Assembly: GCA_022599575.1 (NCBI GenBank)
Contig: JAHZMA010000055.1
Coordinates: 1 to 43,834 of the forward strand
DNA length: 43,834 nt
Direction: 5' to 3'
From: Alphaproteobacteria bacterium
GTDB lineage: Bacteria > Pseudomonadota > Alphaproteobacteria > JABAAW01 > JAHZMA01
Shown piece after piece: positions 1 through 8,622 of this stretch. The position numbers were made by a program, and so were the translations under genes. Position 1 is the first letter of the stretch. Each line of letters starts with the position of its first letter. Below the pieces are notes generated by a model, which did no database searches, had not been told where the DNA came from, and was given only the letters and a program-made list of their open reading frames with translations.

Positions 1-693
1 GGCAAGTCGCTGATGCAGTTGCATCTTCTCTGCTTCGGTGAGGGTTTGATTTTTTTCAATCTTCATCAAAATAGAAGCATCAGTTTTTTCTAGCTTCAAC
101 ATTTTCACGCGATAATTCATCAGCTGATTAAAAGCTTTTTCTGGCAATGAAGATAATTTACCGCCATTATCAAGCTGTTTAATCAGCTCATTCGTGCGCG
201 ATGACCCAGCATAATTCGGCTTATATTGAATTTTGACGAACTCGACTGCCAGCGCATCAGATAGGGGAATGCTTTTGATAATGCCCAGAATGCTCTTGAA
301 AGCAGTATCATTATTAAGCTGGTTGAAAAGAGTATTAAGGCTAGGGCGCGTGCGAAACTGATTGGAATAAATTGTCAATGTTTTGGCAATTTTGATAATG
401 GCAAGATATTCCTCATCTTTGGTAAAGCTAGTAATATTGCGCGATGATTGCATCATACCTTTCAAACATGTTATTTCTTGCGGTGTTAGTTGAAACGCCG
501 TGCCAAGTATTTTAGCAAATCTTTCAATGAAATTACTATCATTAATGGCTTGGGAGAGTTTGGTCATCGCCTTATAGGCCTTATCAGCTTCTTGGCGCGG
601 TAGCGTGAGTCCTTTCTCAAGCTTTTCAAAATAAGATTGTAAAAGATTTTTTTCATTGCTGGGGAGTGCTGCAAAATATTTATCATACCACAT
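1..693 (-). CDS. Hypothetical helical protein, C-terminus cut by window edge
   Basis: An uninterrupted frame of 231 codons runs from an ATG at 693 down to base 1 and continues beyond the window, so the stop is not visible. An AGGAAA ribosome site lies about seven bases before the ATG, which supports this start. The protein begins MWYDKYFAALPSNEKNLL and is rich in Lys, Leu, Asn and Gln with regular heptad-like spacing, so it looks mostly alpha-helical and soluble. I see no signal peptide, membrane segment or known catalytic motif, and I do not recognise the family. It is transcribed in the same direction as the acyltransferase at 884-3214 but is separated from it by 190 bp, so it probably has its own promoter. 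The coding assignment rests on the long open frame plus ribosome site; the function is unknown. Confidence 0.75.
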   Translation of the reverse strand, partial: MWYDKYFAALPSNEKNLLQSYFEKLEKGLTLPRQEADKAYKAMTKLSQAINDSNFIERFAKILGTAFQLTPQEITCLKGMMQSSRNITSFTKDEEYLAIIKIAKTLTIYSNQFRTRPSLNTLFNQLNNDTAFKSILGIIKSIPLSDALAVEFVKIQYKPNYAGSSRTNELIKQLDNGGKLSSLPEKAFNQLMNYRVKMLKLEKTDASILMKIEKNQTLTEAEKMQLHQRLA

Positions 694-736
694 AAGTTAT
701 TTCCTTTTAGTTCTGTTGTTAATGCAAAATAATAGA

Positions 737-746
737 CTATTAATAG
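737..746. promoter_or_regulatory. Short palindrome upstream of the edge-cut hypothetical gene
   Basis: CTATTAATAG is a perfect 10-bp palindrome about 45 bp upstream of the ATG at 693. It extends outward as TAG-a-...-c-CTA with one mismatch. It could be an operator or promoter element of the hypothetical gene, but in AT-rich DNA a palindrome this short may be chance. Confidence 0.2.
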
Positions 747-883
747 CCTATACTCTTAATATGTATAATAAAAATGCATAAGGCAAGTGTTTTTTCATTT
801 TTTGTTCGTTTTTTTGCAAAAATGTTCTATTTTTATTGTGAAACGAGGCTATCACAGGCGTTACAACTTTTACAATTATTGTA

Positions 884-3214
884 TTATTGGAGTTGCGGAT
901 CTTGATTTTTGTCCGTGACTTTACTTTGCGCGTATTTTGCAATCAAAGCATCAAGCTTATCGATAATGATTGCATTCACCAATTCGGCACCCCATGGGCT
1001 AAGATGCGCGGTATCAGAATAGAATGTATGGCTCAAATCATGGGCAACACATTTATCGGGTAGGTAGCTATCGCAAAACAAATGATGCGGATAGAGTTGA
1101 TGCAGATTTTCAATATCAGTTTGGGCAAAAGGCTTTACCACTCTTTTGGTTCTTGTCAGAAAAACGTTCAAATCTGTCCAAAGCCAGTTGGCGCGGAGAA
1201 ATTCTTGTTGTTGCGCGATACTCATCACATCGACCTGATATTTTATTGCCAGTGCTTTTATGCGTTGCACAACATGAAAATTCATTGTAGGAATATCATA
1301 CACCATCACAACATCATTGCCGATAGCAAGCGTTGCGGTGAGCGCATTAAAAAACGCATCTTTCAAAGTTGCAGGCCCATTCTCGCTTCGCAAAAAAGCA
1401 TAGCTACGTGGTGATTTTTCAAACAATGCTTCCTTGCTATCATATAACTTTGCGTGATGATAACGGCTATACCAGCCATGCAAAACCAGAATATCAGGTT
1501 GATATTCCTGCAAAAATTTTAAGCGATTGCTTTGCCATTCGGCATCGCATTTTTTCACGCGCGCTCTAAACAATGTTAGCCCAAGATAGAAAGGGCAATT
1601 GCCTTCTGCAATCACAGTTATCTCTAAATTCGTGGGTGATTGCGATAAATATTGCACCAAACCATAGGATATTGTCGCCATTTGGCTATCGCCCAGCAAG
1701 ATAATTTTTACAGGTGGCGTATTGCTATTTGCTTGCGATACAAAGCGGCAATGTTTAATTTGAAACGCCAATGTTTGTCTGTAACAGAAGCGGGCATCAT
1801 TGGTTGAGCGTAAATTCTTAAAAGGCGCATCGGTGATATTCAGGCTTGCCAAGATACTGGCAGGTTCTGCTTCTGGTTGGGGCGGTGCTTCTGGGGCAGG
1901 TTCTGTTGGTGTTTCTTGTAGCACTGGCTGTGGTTCGGGTGTTGTTTCAGGCACGAGTTCGGGTTCGGTCACTACATTTGGCGTTGTTTCAAGTGCGGGT
2001 TTGGCTTCTGGCATAGGGAGGGGAGTCGGTGCAGGTGCAGGTGGCGATACAAGTGTCGGTGCTTTCACCGCAAAACGTTCGGGGTAGCCCTGATGATTGA
2101 TAGCATAAATATTGGGTGCGCTGATGGCAATAAACGCCATGCCCAATAGTAAGAAGCAGGTTTTGCGAGAGATAACAGTGTTTTTTCTAAAAGGCTGCTC
2201 AATCACAAAATATGATAGCACCGATAGCGCGAATGTGATGGCAAGGCAGATGATTTTATCGTGATTAGTGAATTCAACCGCATTGATGCGTGCAAAAGCA
2301 AAAATCGGGAAATGCCATAAATAAGCCGAATAGCTGATAAGCCCAATAAACGCAAAAACCTTGATGCGTAAGGCTTTACTCACAATATCATTTTGCGTGC
2401 CAAAGGCAAGAATAAGCATTGTGCCAATAATTGGTATCAGCGTTAAAAAATTGGGATGGGTAACGCCATAATCTAGCCCAAATATCGCGTAAATAATCAT
2501 GGCGAGGCCTAATAAAGGCATCAAATTGTTGAAAGGCTTATGTTTAATGGCACTATATTTCACTTCGTGATATGCAACCAACGCACCTGCTAATAATTCC
2601 CAAAAGCGCGAGAAAGTAAAATAAAAATTAAGCGAGGGGTTAAACTGCCCCATCAGATAGGCAGATTGCAGGCTTAATATGAACAGTGCCAACAACACAA
2701 ATAGAACATAGTGACGCGCGAATTTATAGCATAAAAATAAGATGAGGGGTAGGATAATGTAGAATTGCTCCTCAACTGCTAAACTCCATGTATGTAAGAA
2801 TGGCTTTAATAACGCGCTTGTCGCGCCATATTCGGTATTGGCAAAATAAAAGAAAAAATTCGAGCCAAAAAACAAAGCCGATATAATGCTTTGGCTATAT
2901 TCTATGAAATCAATCGAAAACAACCTCTGCCATGCCAATGGAAAACTAGCCAGCATCACCACAAATAGCATGGGCAATATACGGCGCGCGCGCCTTTCAT
3001 AGAAATGAGCGAAATTGAACGTGCCAGATTGCGATAATTCGTTAAGAATGATGCGGGTAATCAGATAGCCACTGATGATAAAGAAAATATCAACGCCAAT
3101 GAAGCCTGCATCAAACCAATCATTGCGCCCTAGAATTTCAAATTCGGCATGATAAAAAATCACCGCTAGCACAGCAATGGCACGTAATCCGTTTATTTCA
3201 CCACGATATAACAT
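884..3214 (-). CDS. Membrane O-acyltransferase (acyltransferase 3) fused to SGNH domain, OafA/YrhL type
   Basis: A 776-residue protein with two domains. Residues 1-380 are the multi-pass acyltransferase-3 domain: MLYRGEINGLRAIAVLAVIFYH at the N-terminus, then the typical FIGVDIFFIISGYLIT and the Arg-rich FYERRARRILP loop, with about ten hydrophobic segments. Residues 389-452 form a Pro/Glu/Ala/Thr-rich linker. Residues 500-776 are an SGNH-hydrolase-like domain with GDSQMA at 508-513 (nucleophile Ser) and DTAHLSP at 734-740 (catalytic Asp/His pair). Proteins of this architecture transfer acetyl groups from a cytoplasmic donor across the membrane to surface polysaccharide, lipopolysaccharide or peptidoglycan; which one applies here cannot be told. 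The gene stands alone between long intergenic regions, with no glycan genes nearby. The linker is unusually long and repetitive. Domain assignment is firm, substrate unknown. Confidence 0.93.
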   Translation of the reverse strand: MLYRGEINGLRAIAVLAVIFYHAEFEILGRNDWFDAGFIGVDIFFIISGYLITRIILNELSQSGTFNFAHFYERRARRILPMLFVVMLASFPLAWQRLFSIDFIEYSQSIISALFFGSNFFFYFANTEYGATSALLKPFLHTWSLAVEEQFYIILPLILFLCYKFARHYVLFVLLALFILSLQSAYLMGQFNPSLNFYFTFSRFWELLAGALVAYHEVKYSAIKHKPFNNLMPLLGLAMIIYAIFGLDYGVTHPNFLTLIPIIGTMLILAFGTQNDIVSKALRIKVFAFIGLISYSAYLWHFPIFAFARINAVEFTNHDKIICLAITFALSVLSYFVIEQPFRKNTVISRKTCFLLLGMAFIAISAPNIYAINHQGYPERFAVKAPTLVSPPAPAPTPLPMPEAKPALETTPNVVTEPELVPETTPEPQPVLQETPTEPAPEAPPQPEAEPASILASLNITDAPFKNLRSTNDARFCYRQTLAFQIKHCRFVSQANSNTPPVKIILLGDSQMATISYGLVQYLSQSPTNLEITVIAEGNCPFYLGLTLFRARVKKCDAEWQSNRLKFLQEYQPDILVLHGWYSRYHHAKLYDSKEALFEKSPRSYAFLRSENGPATLKDAFFNALTATLAIGNDVVMVYDIPTMNFHVVQRIKALAIKYQVDVMSIAQQQEFLRANWLWTDLNVFLTRTKRVVKPFAQTDIENLHQLYPHHLFCDSYLPDKCVAHDLSHTFYSDTAHLSPWGAELVNAIIIDKLDALIAKYAQSKVTDKNQDPQLQ

Positions 3215-3606
3215 TCTTAACCGTCAATAGATATTTATAATATCACATCTTTATAAGTGAAATTTGTTGCTATGCCAATAACATTGAGACATCAATTAAC
3301 AATAAATCTGTGTAACCTAATTGTTGTCCTTATGGTTTTTTATCTGCTTCGAGTGCTTGTTCGATGATGCGGACCACCTTAACGGCTTTTTTGATTTGGG
3401 CGGGAAATATTTCATATTCAGGGCTATCATATTGTTCGGTTCTTGATGTTTTTGTCTCTCGCTTGATGTTATTGGCATTGCCACGTAAATTTCCTAATTC
3501 TTTTGTCCGCTCGCCCGTTCGGCAGGCTCAGGATGCTGTTGTGTGGGGTGGGAATGAAGATGAGTTCTACCTTTAATATCGTGATTAATATCGTGCGCTA
3601 GCTCGG
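3215..3606. other. Intergenic region, 392 bp, between island A end and acyltransferase start
   Basis: This gap holds the promoter region of the acyltransferase gene (minus strand, start at 3214) and the 3' end region of the TPP-enzyme operon. I found no convincing coding sequence: the small frames on the plus strand have no ribosome site and no recognisable product. The part at 3500-3560 is markedly richer in G+C than its surroundings and contains a repeat-like element reported separately. Confidence 0.6.
3509..3535. repeat. GC-rich interspersed-repeat-like element
   Basis: The core GTTCGGCAGGCTCAGGATG resembles the widespread bacterial intergenic repeat whose translations give strings such as RQAQ or SLSK and whose DNA core is like TTCGACAGGCTCAGG. 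It stands out as GC-rich DNA in an AT-rich gap. Only one copy is visible in this window, so repeat status rests on resemblance alone. Confidence 0.3.
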
Positions 3607-5385
3607 TTATGTCGCCACATGCGATGCTTTTTTATCAGGCGAGTAAATATCTAAAATATTCCAATGCCCTGTGGTGGGGGTAGGGTTGTTAATCATCGCG
3701 ACATCAATCACGGTGGGCTTATCTGATTTAATCGCAGCTTGTAGGGCAGGCAGAAATTCATCTGCCTTTGTTATTTTAACGCCAACCGCACCATAGCTTT
3801 CAGCCAATTTTGCATAATCAGGTCCGAATTCTGGTGCGCCTGCCTCGCCCGAAAACACCGTGCCATAAGTGATATCGTAATGTGCTTTTTGTAAACCAGC
3901 GATTGTGCCAAAAGCGTTATTATTCATCACAATCCAGATGATGCCAAGATTACGCTCAACTGCCGTTGCCAACATTGCCGGATTTTGCCCGAACCCACCA
4001 TCGCCCACCAGCGATATAACCACCCTTTCAGGTTGTGCGATTTTAGCACCAATGGCGGCAGGTGGCCCAAACCCCATCGTGGCAAAACCACCGGGCGTTA
4101 GAATAGAACCGGGTGTTAAAATATCAAATTGTTGCCCAACACCATTTTTATTCCAGCCTACATCGGTAGTGATGATGGCATCATCGGGCAAGGCAATGCG
4201 GGTATCGGCTAAAATACGTTCAGGCATCATGGGGAACGCATCACTGCACGCCATCTTTTTGTTTTCTGCCTTGAAATTTTGCTTGAAATCCCTAATGGCT
4301 TTAACAGTTTTTTCGCGCTTAATACCATTAGGATAATCGCGTTGGGCGATTTTTATCAGCACCGATAATGCTGCTTTGGCATCGGCAATCGCGCCGATTT
4401 CAGTCGGGTAATTTCTGCCAATTTCAGATGCTTCAATATCAATATGAATAATTTTACTGTTAGGCACATTAAAAGTATAGCCAGGGTACCAGCTGGAACA
4501 ATCGGCTTCTTTAAAACGTGTGCCAATGGCAAAAATCCAATCCGCATTTAAGCAGGCTTGATTCACTAATCTTGTACCCCAAAAGCCAGTCATGCCAAGC
4601 ACTAACGGGTTGGCATCGCTGACCGCACCTTTACCCATTAAACTATGGGCAATCGGCAGTTGAAAATGTTCAGCAAAAATTCGCAGTTCTTCACTGGCAC
4701 GGGCTGATAATATGCCACCGCCTGCATAGATGAGCGGTTTTTTTGCCTCTGCCAATTTGGTGATAATATTGCTTGCCGTTGCTTCGTCAATGGAAGGCTT
4801 AATAAGCTGACGCGTATTTTGTTTAACCAAATCAAAGCTATCACTGGCAATTTTTTGCGAGAAAATATCCATCGGCACATTTACCAAGACTGGACCAGGT
4901 TGACCGCTTTGGGCAAGGTGAAAGGCTTTTTCTAATATTTCTGCCATTAATATAGCACTATCCACCCGCCATGCGCGCTTAACAAATGGGCGATAAATCT
5001 CGTATTGCTGGGCATCGGCATGTAGATTCACTTCCTGATGCGGATGTTTACCGTAATAATGGGTAGGAATATCACCAGCAATCACCACCATCGGAATGCA
5101 ATCAAGTGCGGCATTGGCAACACCAGTCGCGCAGTTTGTTAAGCCCGGTGACAGATGCGATAACACCACTGAAGGCTTGCCTGTTACCCGCGCATAAGCA
5201 TCAGCGGCATGGCTAGCAATTTGTTCATGCCGCACAGTGATAAATTCCATGCGATTGGCTGAGTTGCTTTTGGCAATTGCCGATAGCACTGCAATATTGG
5301 TATGACCACATAGCCCAAATATATGTTTTACGCCACGATTTTCTAAAAAATCAACCATATGTTCTGCAACGGTTTTTTCATTCAT
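3607..5385 (-). CDS. Thiamine-diphosphate-dependent enzyme, acetolactate synthase-like
   Basis: A 592-residue protein with the three-domain layout of the acetolactate synthase/benzoylformate decarboxylase family: PYR domain about 1-170 with the cofactor-activating Glu in RHEQIASHAADAYAR (E54), a central domain about 195-345, and the PP domain about 385-570 with the metal/diphosphate motif GDGG at 461-464 and NNN at 488-490. Such enzymes decarboxylate 2-oxoacids or carry out carboligations. It does not show the HEGSAG pattern I associate with sulfoacetaldehyde acetyltransferase, nor is a small regulatory subunit adjacent, so a biosynthetic acetolactate role is unlikely. The ATG at 5385 follows a GGAGAGG ribosome site; a GTG immediately before it is less likely. 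It lies 12 bp after an acylating-type aldehyde dehydrogenase, so the two probably share an intermediate. Substrate unknown. Confidence 0.85.
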   Translation of the reverse strand: MNEKTVAEHMVDFLENRGVKHIFGLCGHTNIAVLSAIAKSNSANRMEFITVRHEQIASHAADAYARVTGKPSVVLSHLSPGLTNCATGVANAALDCIPMVVIAGDIPTHYYGKHPHQEVNLHADAQQYEIYRPFVKRAWRVDSAILMAEILEKAFHLAQSGQPGPVLVNVPMDIFSQKIASDSFDLVKQNTRQLIKPSIDEATASNIITKLAEAKKPLIYAGGGILSARASEELRIFAEHFQLPIAHSLMGKGAVSDANPLVLGMTGFWGTRLVNQACLNADWIFAIGTRFKEADCSSWYPGYTFNVPNSKIIHIDIEASEIGRNYPTEIGAIADAKAALSVLIKIAQRDYPNGIKREKTVKAIRDFKQNFKAENKKMACSDAFPMMPERILADTRIALPDDAIITTDVGWNKNGVGQQFDILTPGSILTPGGFATMGFGPPAAIGAKIAQPERVVISLVGDGGFGQNPAMLATAVERNLGIIWIVMNNNAFGTIAGLQKAHYDITYGTVFSGEAGAPEFGPDYAKLAESYGAVGVKITKADEFLPALQAAIKSDKPTVIDVAMINNPTPTTGHWNILDIYSPDKKASHVAT

Positions 5386-5397
5386 CACAAGCCTCTC

Positions 5398-6804
5398 CTA
5401 TGCCAATTCGCTGTTATAAAATTCGCCAAATAATTCTTGTTCCGAAGGTCTATCTTCGGCTATTGGGCGCGCCACCCATGTGTAATTCATAAAATGTTTC
5501 AGGCTAACATTCTCGTTAGTGATGTTGCCGCCCCATATGCCACAGCCCAAAGATGAGGTCATTGGCATGCCATTATTAAAAGCACCCGCATTGGCTTTAG
5601 ATTGCGGTTGCCGTACCATCATACGGCTTACTGGTGCCACCCGTGCCAGTGCATCAATATTGGCATCATCATGCGAATAGATACCGCAAGAATGTCCTTT
5701 GCCACCTACATCGTAAATTTGGCGAACAATATCAAGCGCATCAGCAAATTTTGCAAAATGATATAATGCCATCACAGTGGTTAATTTTTCTTTAGAAAAT
5801 TTATGTGCGCTACCAATTTTCCCCTGATTTTCAACCATTAAAAATTTGCATGTTGCAGGCACTTCAAATCCTGCGACTTTGGCAGTTTGTTGTGGCGCGC
5901 AGGCGATAGTTGTAAAAGTGCGGTTGCCTTTTTCGTCCCACATGGCTTGTTGTAATTTTTGTTTTTGGGCATCATCACATAAATAGCCGCCTTCTGCTTG
6001 TAGTGCTTTTACCATTCTATCATAAATAGATTTTTGAATAATAATATTGCCATCAGCCGAACAGCCTGAACCAAAATCAGATGTTTTAGAAAGTCTTGTA
6101 TTCATGGCGGCAATATCAATATCGGCGGTGTCATCAATCACCATCGTCGCATTGCCTGCGCCAACGCCATAGGCGGGGCTACCCGAACTATAAGCAGCAC
6201 GCACCATCGGTTGTCCGCCAGTTGCCAACACCAAATCGCAAGCTGACATTAAATAATTGGTGATCGGAATGCTAGGTTTTTTTATAGCCTGAAATAAATC
6301 TTCGGGTGCGCCAACAATTTTACAAGCACGGCGCATCAGCGCAACCATCTCAAAGCTGGTATTGGCGGTGCGCGGATGTGGTGTAAAAATAACGGCATCG
6401 CGTGCCTTTGCGGCATAAACGCCGGTAACAGGCGGTGTTAATGCAGGGTTGGTCATGGGAATCAGTGATGCAATCACGCCCGCAGGTTTGGCATATTTTA
6501 CAATGCCTTTGGTTTCATCTGTCTCAACAATGCCCGTGCTTTTTTGCCGTAACGCATCGCGCAACACGCCATGAATCTTAAATCGTTTATTCGGACGTCC
6601 AGCACGGTCGCCAATACCGCTTTCATCAACCCCCATTTGCGCCAAACGGGTGAAGTTTTTTTCATTTGAACTATACCATGCAATCGATTGACATAATCTA
6701 TCAAGTTTGGCTTGCGGCCAATCTTCAATCTGTTGCATCGCATCAGATGCCCGTTTTATCATGACATCAATCATTTCTTTATCATTTTGTGATATGTCGC
6801 TCAT
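5398..6804 (-). CDS. Aldehyde dehydrogenase, acylating (CoA-dependent) SauS/AdhE-like type
   Basis: A 468-residue aldehyde dehydrogenase superfamily protein. The catalytic Cys is C248 in DFGSGCSADGN, and residues 100-145 carry the nucleotide-binding strand pattern seen in AdhE/EutE and sulfoacetaldehyde dehydrogenase (SauS) relatives. The C-terminal segment SSLGCGIWGGNITNENVSLK is characteristic of this acylating branch, which converts an aldehyde plus CoA and NAD(P)+ to an acyl-CoA, or the reverse. The Glu general base of ordinary aldehyde dehydrogenases is not evident, which also fits an acylating enzyme. An AGGGATAAC ribosome site precedes the ATG. It sits between a TIM-barrel isomerase-like gene and a TPP enzyme in one operon. 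SauS itself acts on sulfoacetaldehyde, but no sulfonate transporter, Xsc or Pta gene is nearby, so the substrate here should be left open. Confidence 0.85.
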   Translation of the reverse strand: MSDISQNDKEMIDVMIKRASDAMQQIEDWPQAKLDRLCQSIAWYSSNEKNFTRLAQMGVDESGIGDRAGRPNKRFKIHGVLRDALRQKSTGIVETDETKGIVKYAKPAGVIASLIPMTNPALTPPVTGVYAAKARDAVIFTPHPRTANTSFEMVALMRRACKIVGAPEDLFQAIKKPSIPITNYLMSACDLVLATGGQPMVRAAYSSGSPAYGVGAGNATMVIDDTADIDIAAMNTRLSKTSDFGSGCSADGNIIIQKSIYDRMVKALQAEGGYLCDDAQKQKLQQAMWDEKGNRTFTTIACAPQQTAKVAGFEVPATCKFLMVENQGKIGSAHKFSKEKLTTVMALYHFAKFADALDIVRQIYDVGGKGHSCGIYSHDDANIDALARVAPVSRMMVRQPQSKANAGAFNNGMPMTSSLGCGIWGGNITNENVSLKHFMNYTWVARPIAEDRPSEQELFGEFYNSELA

Positions 6805-6825
6805 TGTTATCCCTTTTGTAATATG

Positions 6826-7710
6826 TTACGCAGCTTTTGCGTTTTTAATATGGCGCGCTGAACGCACATTACCAAATTGTTGCTTGGCATGATACAAACA
6901 ACGCCTTGCATGCTCTTCATGCCCTAATTCTTTGATACGCGCCTGATTGGGCAATTCAATAGAATAATTTAACGGTGGCAACCGTTCGATAATCCCCTTA
7001 AAATCAATCCAACCTTCGCCCGGATAAAGTCGTGCATCGCGCGCTAACTGAATCATGCCTGCCTTAGTATCAGCAATACCCGGCAAGCAATCGGAGATAT
7101 GTAAAAAATGAAAATATTTCTCTGGCACATGTAAAAGCTCGCCCAAATCAACACGGCTTAAATGCAAATAAAGCGTATCAACCAAAATACCACTATTGGG
7201 TTGTGCAGCAGCACGCACAATATCAAGGGTTTCATCTAGGTTACGCAACCGCGAAAAGCTAGGAAATTCAAGGTCAACCGTTAGCCCATAAGGGGCGGCA
7301 AGTTGACATGTTTCGGCATAACAATCAATCACGAAATTCCTATCATCGCGTGATTTTGTCCACGCGCTCATAATCAAGCGTTCAGCACCCAATTCTGCGC
7401 CTAACGCCAAAGCGGGTTTAAATTTTCGTGGGTCACAATCTTCGGTGATACGGGCGATTTCAATATCAAGCACTTTTAAGCCTGTGGTTTTAAGCGCGTA
7501 TTTTGTGGCTTGCACCAGCGCTTTATCTTCGGGGTAACAGCAAAATTCATCAGTGATATTCATCGGGATAAAGCGCGGACTAATAGCATCGTAACCAGCA
7601 CGGGCGGCAATAAAGATAAGCTCAGGCACCGAAGCATCAATCAGCGTTAAATGCGCTAATGAATAAAGCGGTTCTTTATGTTTTTGCAACTTGTTTGCTT
7701 GATACGACAT
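6826..7710 (-). CDS. Sugar phosphate isomerase/epimerase-like TIM-barrel protein (xylose isomerase-like fold)
   Basis: A 294-residue protein of the AP-endonuclease-2/xylose-isomerase-like TIM-barrel family. It shows the usual barrel strands: YSLAHLTLIDASVPELIFIAARAGYDAISPR at the start, GLKVLDIEIARI, AERLIMSAW, LTVDLEF, ILVDTLYLHL, FHFLHISD, and GEGWIDFKGII near the end. The acidic and His residues on strand ends (for example E in LDIEIARI and H in FLHISD) suit metal binding. Members isomerise or epimerise sugars and inositol derivatives, or dehydrate cyclic acids. It is the first gene of the transcription unit TIM barrel, aldehyde dehydrogenase, TPP enzyme, and tandem inverted repeats lie directly upstream. 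The ATG at 7710 is preferred over a TTG just before it, with AAGGTG upstream. Exact reaction unknown. Confidence 0.8.
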   Translation of the reverse strand: MSYQANKLQKHKEPLYSLAHLTLIDASVPELIFIAARAGYDAISPRFIPMNITDEFCCYPEDKALVQATKYALKTTGLKVLDIEIARITEDCDPRKFKPALALGAELGAERLIMSAWTKSRDDRNFVIDCYAETCQLAAPYGLTVDLEFPSFSRLRNLDETLDIVRAAAQPNSGILVDTLYLHLSRVDLGELLHVPEKYFHFLHISDCLPGIADTKAGMIQLARDARLYPGEGWIDFKGIIERLPPLNYSIELPNQARIKELGHEEHARRCLYHAKQQFGNVRSARHIKNAKAA

Positions 7711-7745
7711 CAAACACGCACCTTAATAATTATCATAGTTTTTAT

Positions 7746-7781
7746 AAAATATCATATATTTTATAAAATATCAAATATTTT
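7746..7781. promoter_or_regulatory. Tandem AT-rich inverted repeats, candidate GntR operator
   Basis: Two copies of the same inverted repeat lie head to tail: AAAATAT-CAT-ATATTTT at 7746-7762 and AAAATAT-CAA-ATATTTT at 7765-7781, centres 19 bp apart. They stand 36-71 bp upstream of the TIM-barrel gene ATG. The first 17-mer is found again, base for base, at 13541-13557 before dctP. The GntR-type regulator at 14846-15496 is the obvious candidate to bind here (inference). Confidence 0.6.
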
Positions 7782-7797
7782 TAATTAAATTTGATAA

Positions 7798-8622
7798 TTA
7801 TGTCGGCAATTTACTCTTTGGTTGATAAGTAGGAAAATAAGCAGGTGGCATAGGGCCTTTATTTCTTCCGCCCTGCTGCATTTGCTCCCAACCATGTGCC
7901 AGCACACCCACCGCGCGCGAAAGACAAAACAACCCACGTGAAAGGGGTGGTGCAAAGCCAAGCTCACAAAATATAATGGCGCTAGAACCATCAATATTTA
8001 AGGCAATCGGTTTGCCTGTTGCATTTGTTAGCTGATGCTGAATCGCTTCGGCAATATCAGCAAAACGCCCCGAAACCGTTTTTTCATCAGCGGCTTTTCT
8101 TACCAATTCTAAAATACGGGGCGCGCGTGGGTCGTTTGGTTTATGAAAGCGATGCCCAAAACCACTGATAATCTTACCATGCGTGGCGCGCCACTCATCT
8201 ATGCCTTTTGTTACCGCATCGTTGAATGCCAATCCCTCATCAATCAGTTCGGCAATCTGGTAATAAAGCGAGGCACATTGTTCGCCCGCACCGCCATGCA
8301 CATCGCCTAGCATATTGATGCCCGTTGCCATCACATTATTCAAACCAATCCCGCAAGTTGCCGCCATGCGTGCAGCTGCGATAGAGGGCGCTTGTGGACC
8401 ATGGTCAACGCCTGCGACTAATGCGGCTTCTAGTAAATTCGCTTGCGCTTTGTTCGGAATATCACCGCGTAACATCAGCCAAATCATTTGCGCGAAACTT
8501 AATTCACCAATCAGTTTTTGGATAGGATTGCCGTAAAATTCAATCTTACCGGGTGCCATATCAATGATGCTGGTTTGCCACCATGTTTCAATATTCTGTT
8601 TATGGTCTTCATGTTTAGCCAT
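7798..8622 (-). CDS. Citrate synthase-family protein, citryl-CoA lyase-like
   Basis: A 274-residue protein, much shorter than citrate synthase (about 370-430). It keeps the catalytic positions of that family: H109 in GDVHGGAGEQ, H157 in GFGHRFH and D211 in NIDGSSAII. Stand-alone short members of this kind are usually annotated citryl-CoA lyase, cleaving (3S)-citryl-CoA or a related 3-hydroxy-3-carboxyacyl-CoA to acetyl-CoA and an oxoacid. The start at 8622 overlaps the stop of the upstream dehydratase gene (8615) by 8 bp, showing translational coupling and a shared substrate route. It ends at 7798, just before the operator repeats of the next unit. No CoA ligase is seen next to it, so how its acyl-CoA substrate forms is open; the acylating aldehyde dehydrogenase downstream is one candidate. 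Confidence 0.82.
   Translation of the reverse strand: MAKHEDHKQNIETWWQTSIIDMAPGKIEFYGNPIQKLIGELSFAQMIWLMLRGDIPNKAQANLLEAALVAGVDHGPQAPSIAAARMAATCGIGLNNVMATGINMLGDVHGGAGEQCASLYYQIAELIDEGLAFNDAVTKGIDEWRATHGKIISGFGHRFHKPNDPRAPRILELVRKAADEKTVSGRFADIAEAIQHQLTNATGKPIALNIDGSSAIIFCELGFAPPLSRGLFCLSRAVGVLAHGWEQMQQGGRNKGPMPPAYFPTYQPKSKLPT

Noticed and set aside
871-883. TACAAT-T-ATTGTA palindrome right after the acyltransferase stop
   Set aside because: Short, without G-C pairs and without a T-run in the right place, so not a convincing terminator or operator.
1800-2087. Plus-strand frame rich in Gly, Ser and Val opposite the acyltransferase gene
   Set aside because: It is the antisense reading of the Pro/Glu linker; the low-complexity protein results from codon bias on the coding strand.
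3364-3576. Small plus-strand frame of 70 codons in the 3215-3606 gap
   Set aside because: It crosses the repeat-like element, has no ribosome site, and its product resembles the translated junk typical of such repeats.
5800-5900. Possible frameshift in the aldehyde dehydrogenase of island A because no Glu general base was found
   Set aside because: The frame is uninterrupted over 468 codons and absence of that Glu is normal in CoA-acylating members.
3607-6804. A sulfoacetate route (SauS-like dehydrogenase plus Xsc)
   Set aside because: The TPP enzyme lacks the active-site pattern I associate with Xsc, and no phosphotransacetylase, sulfite exporter or sulfonate transporter is near.
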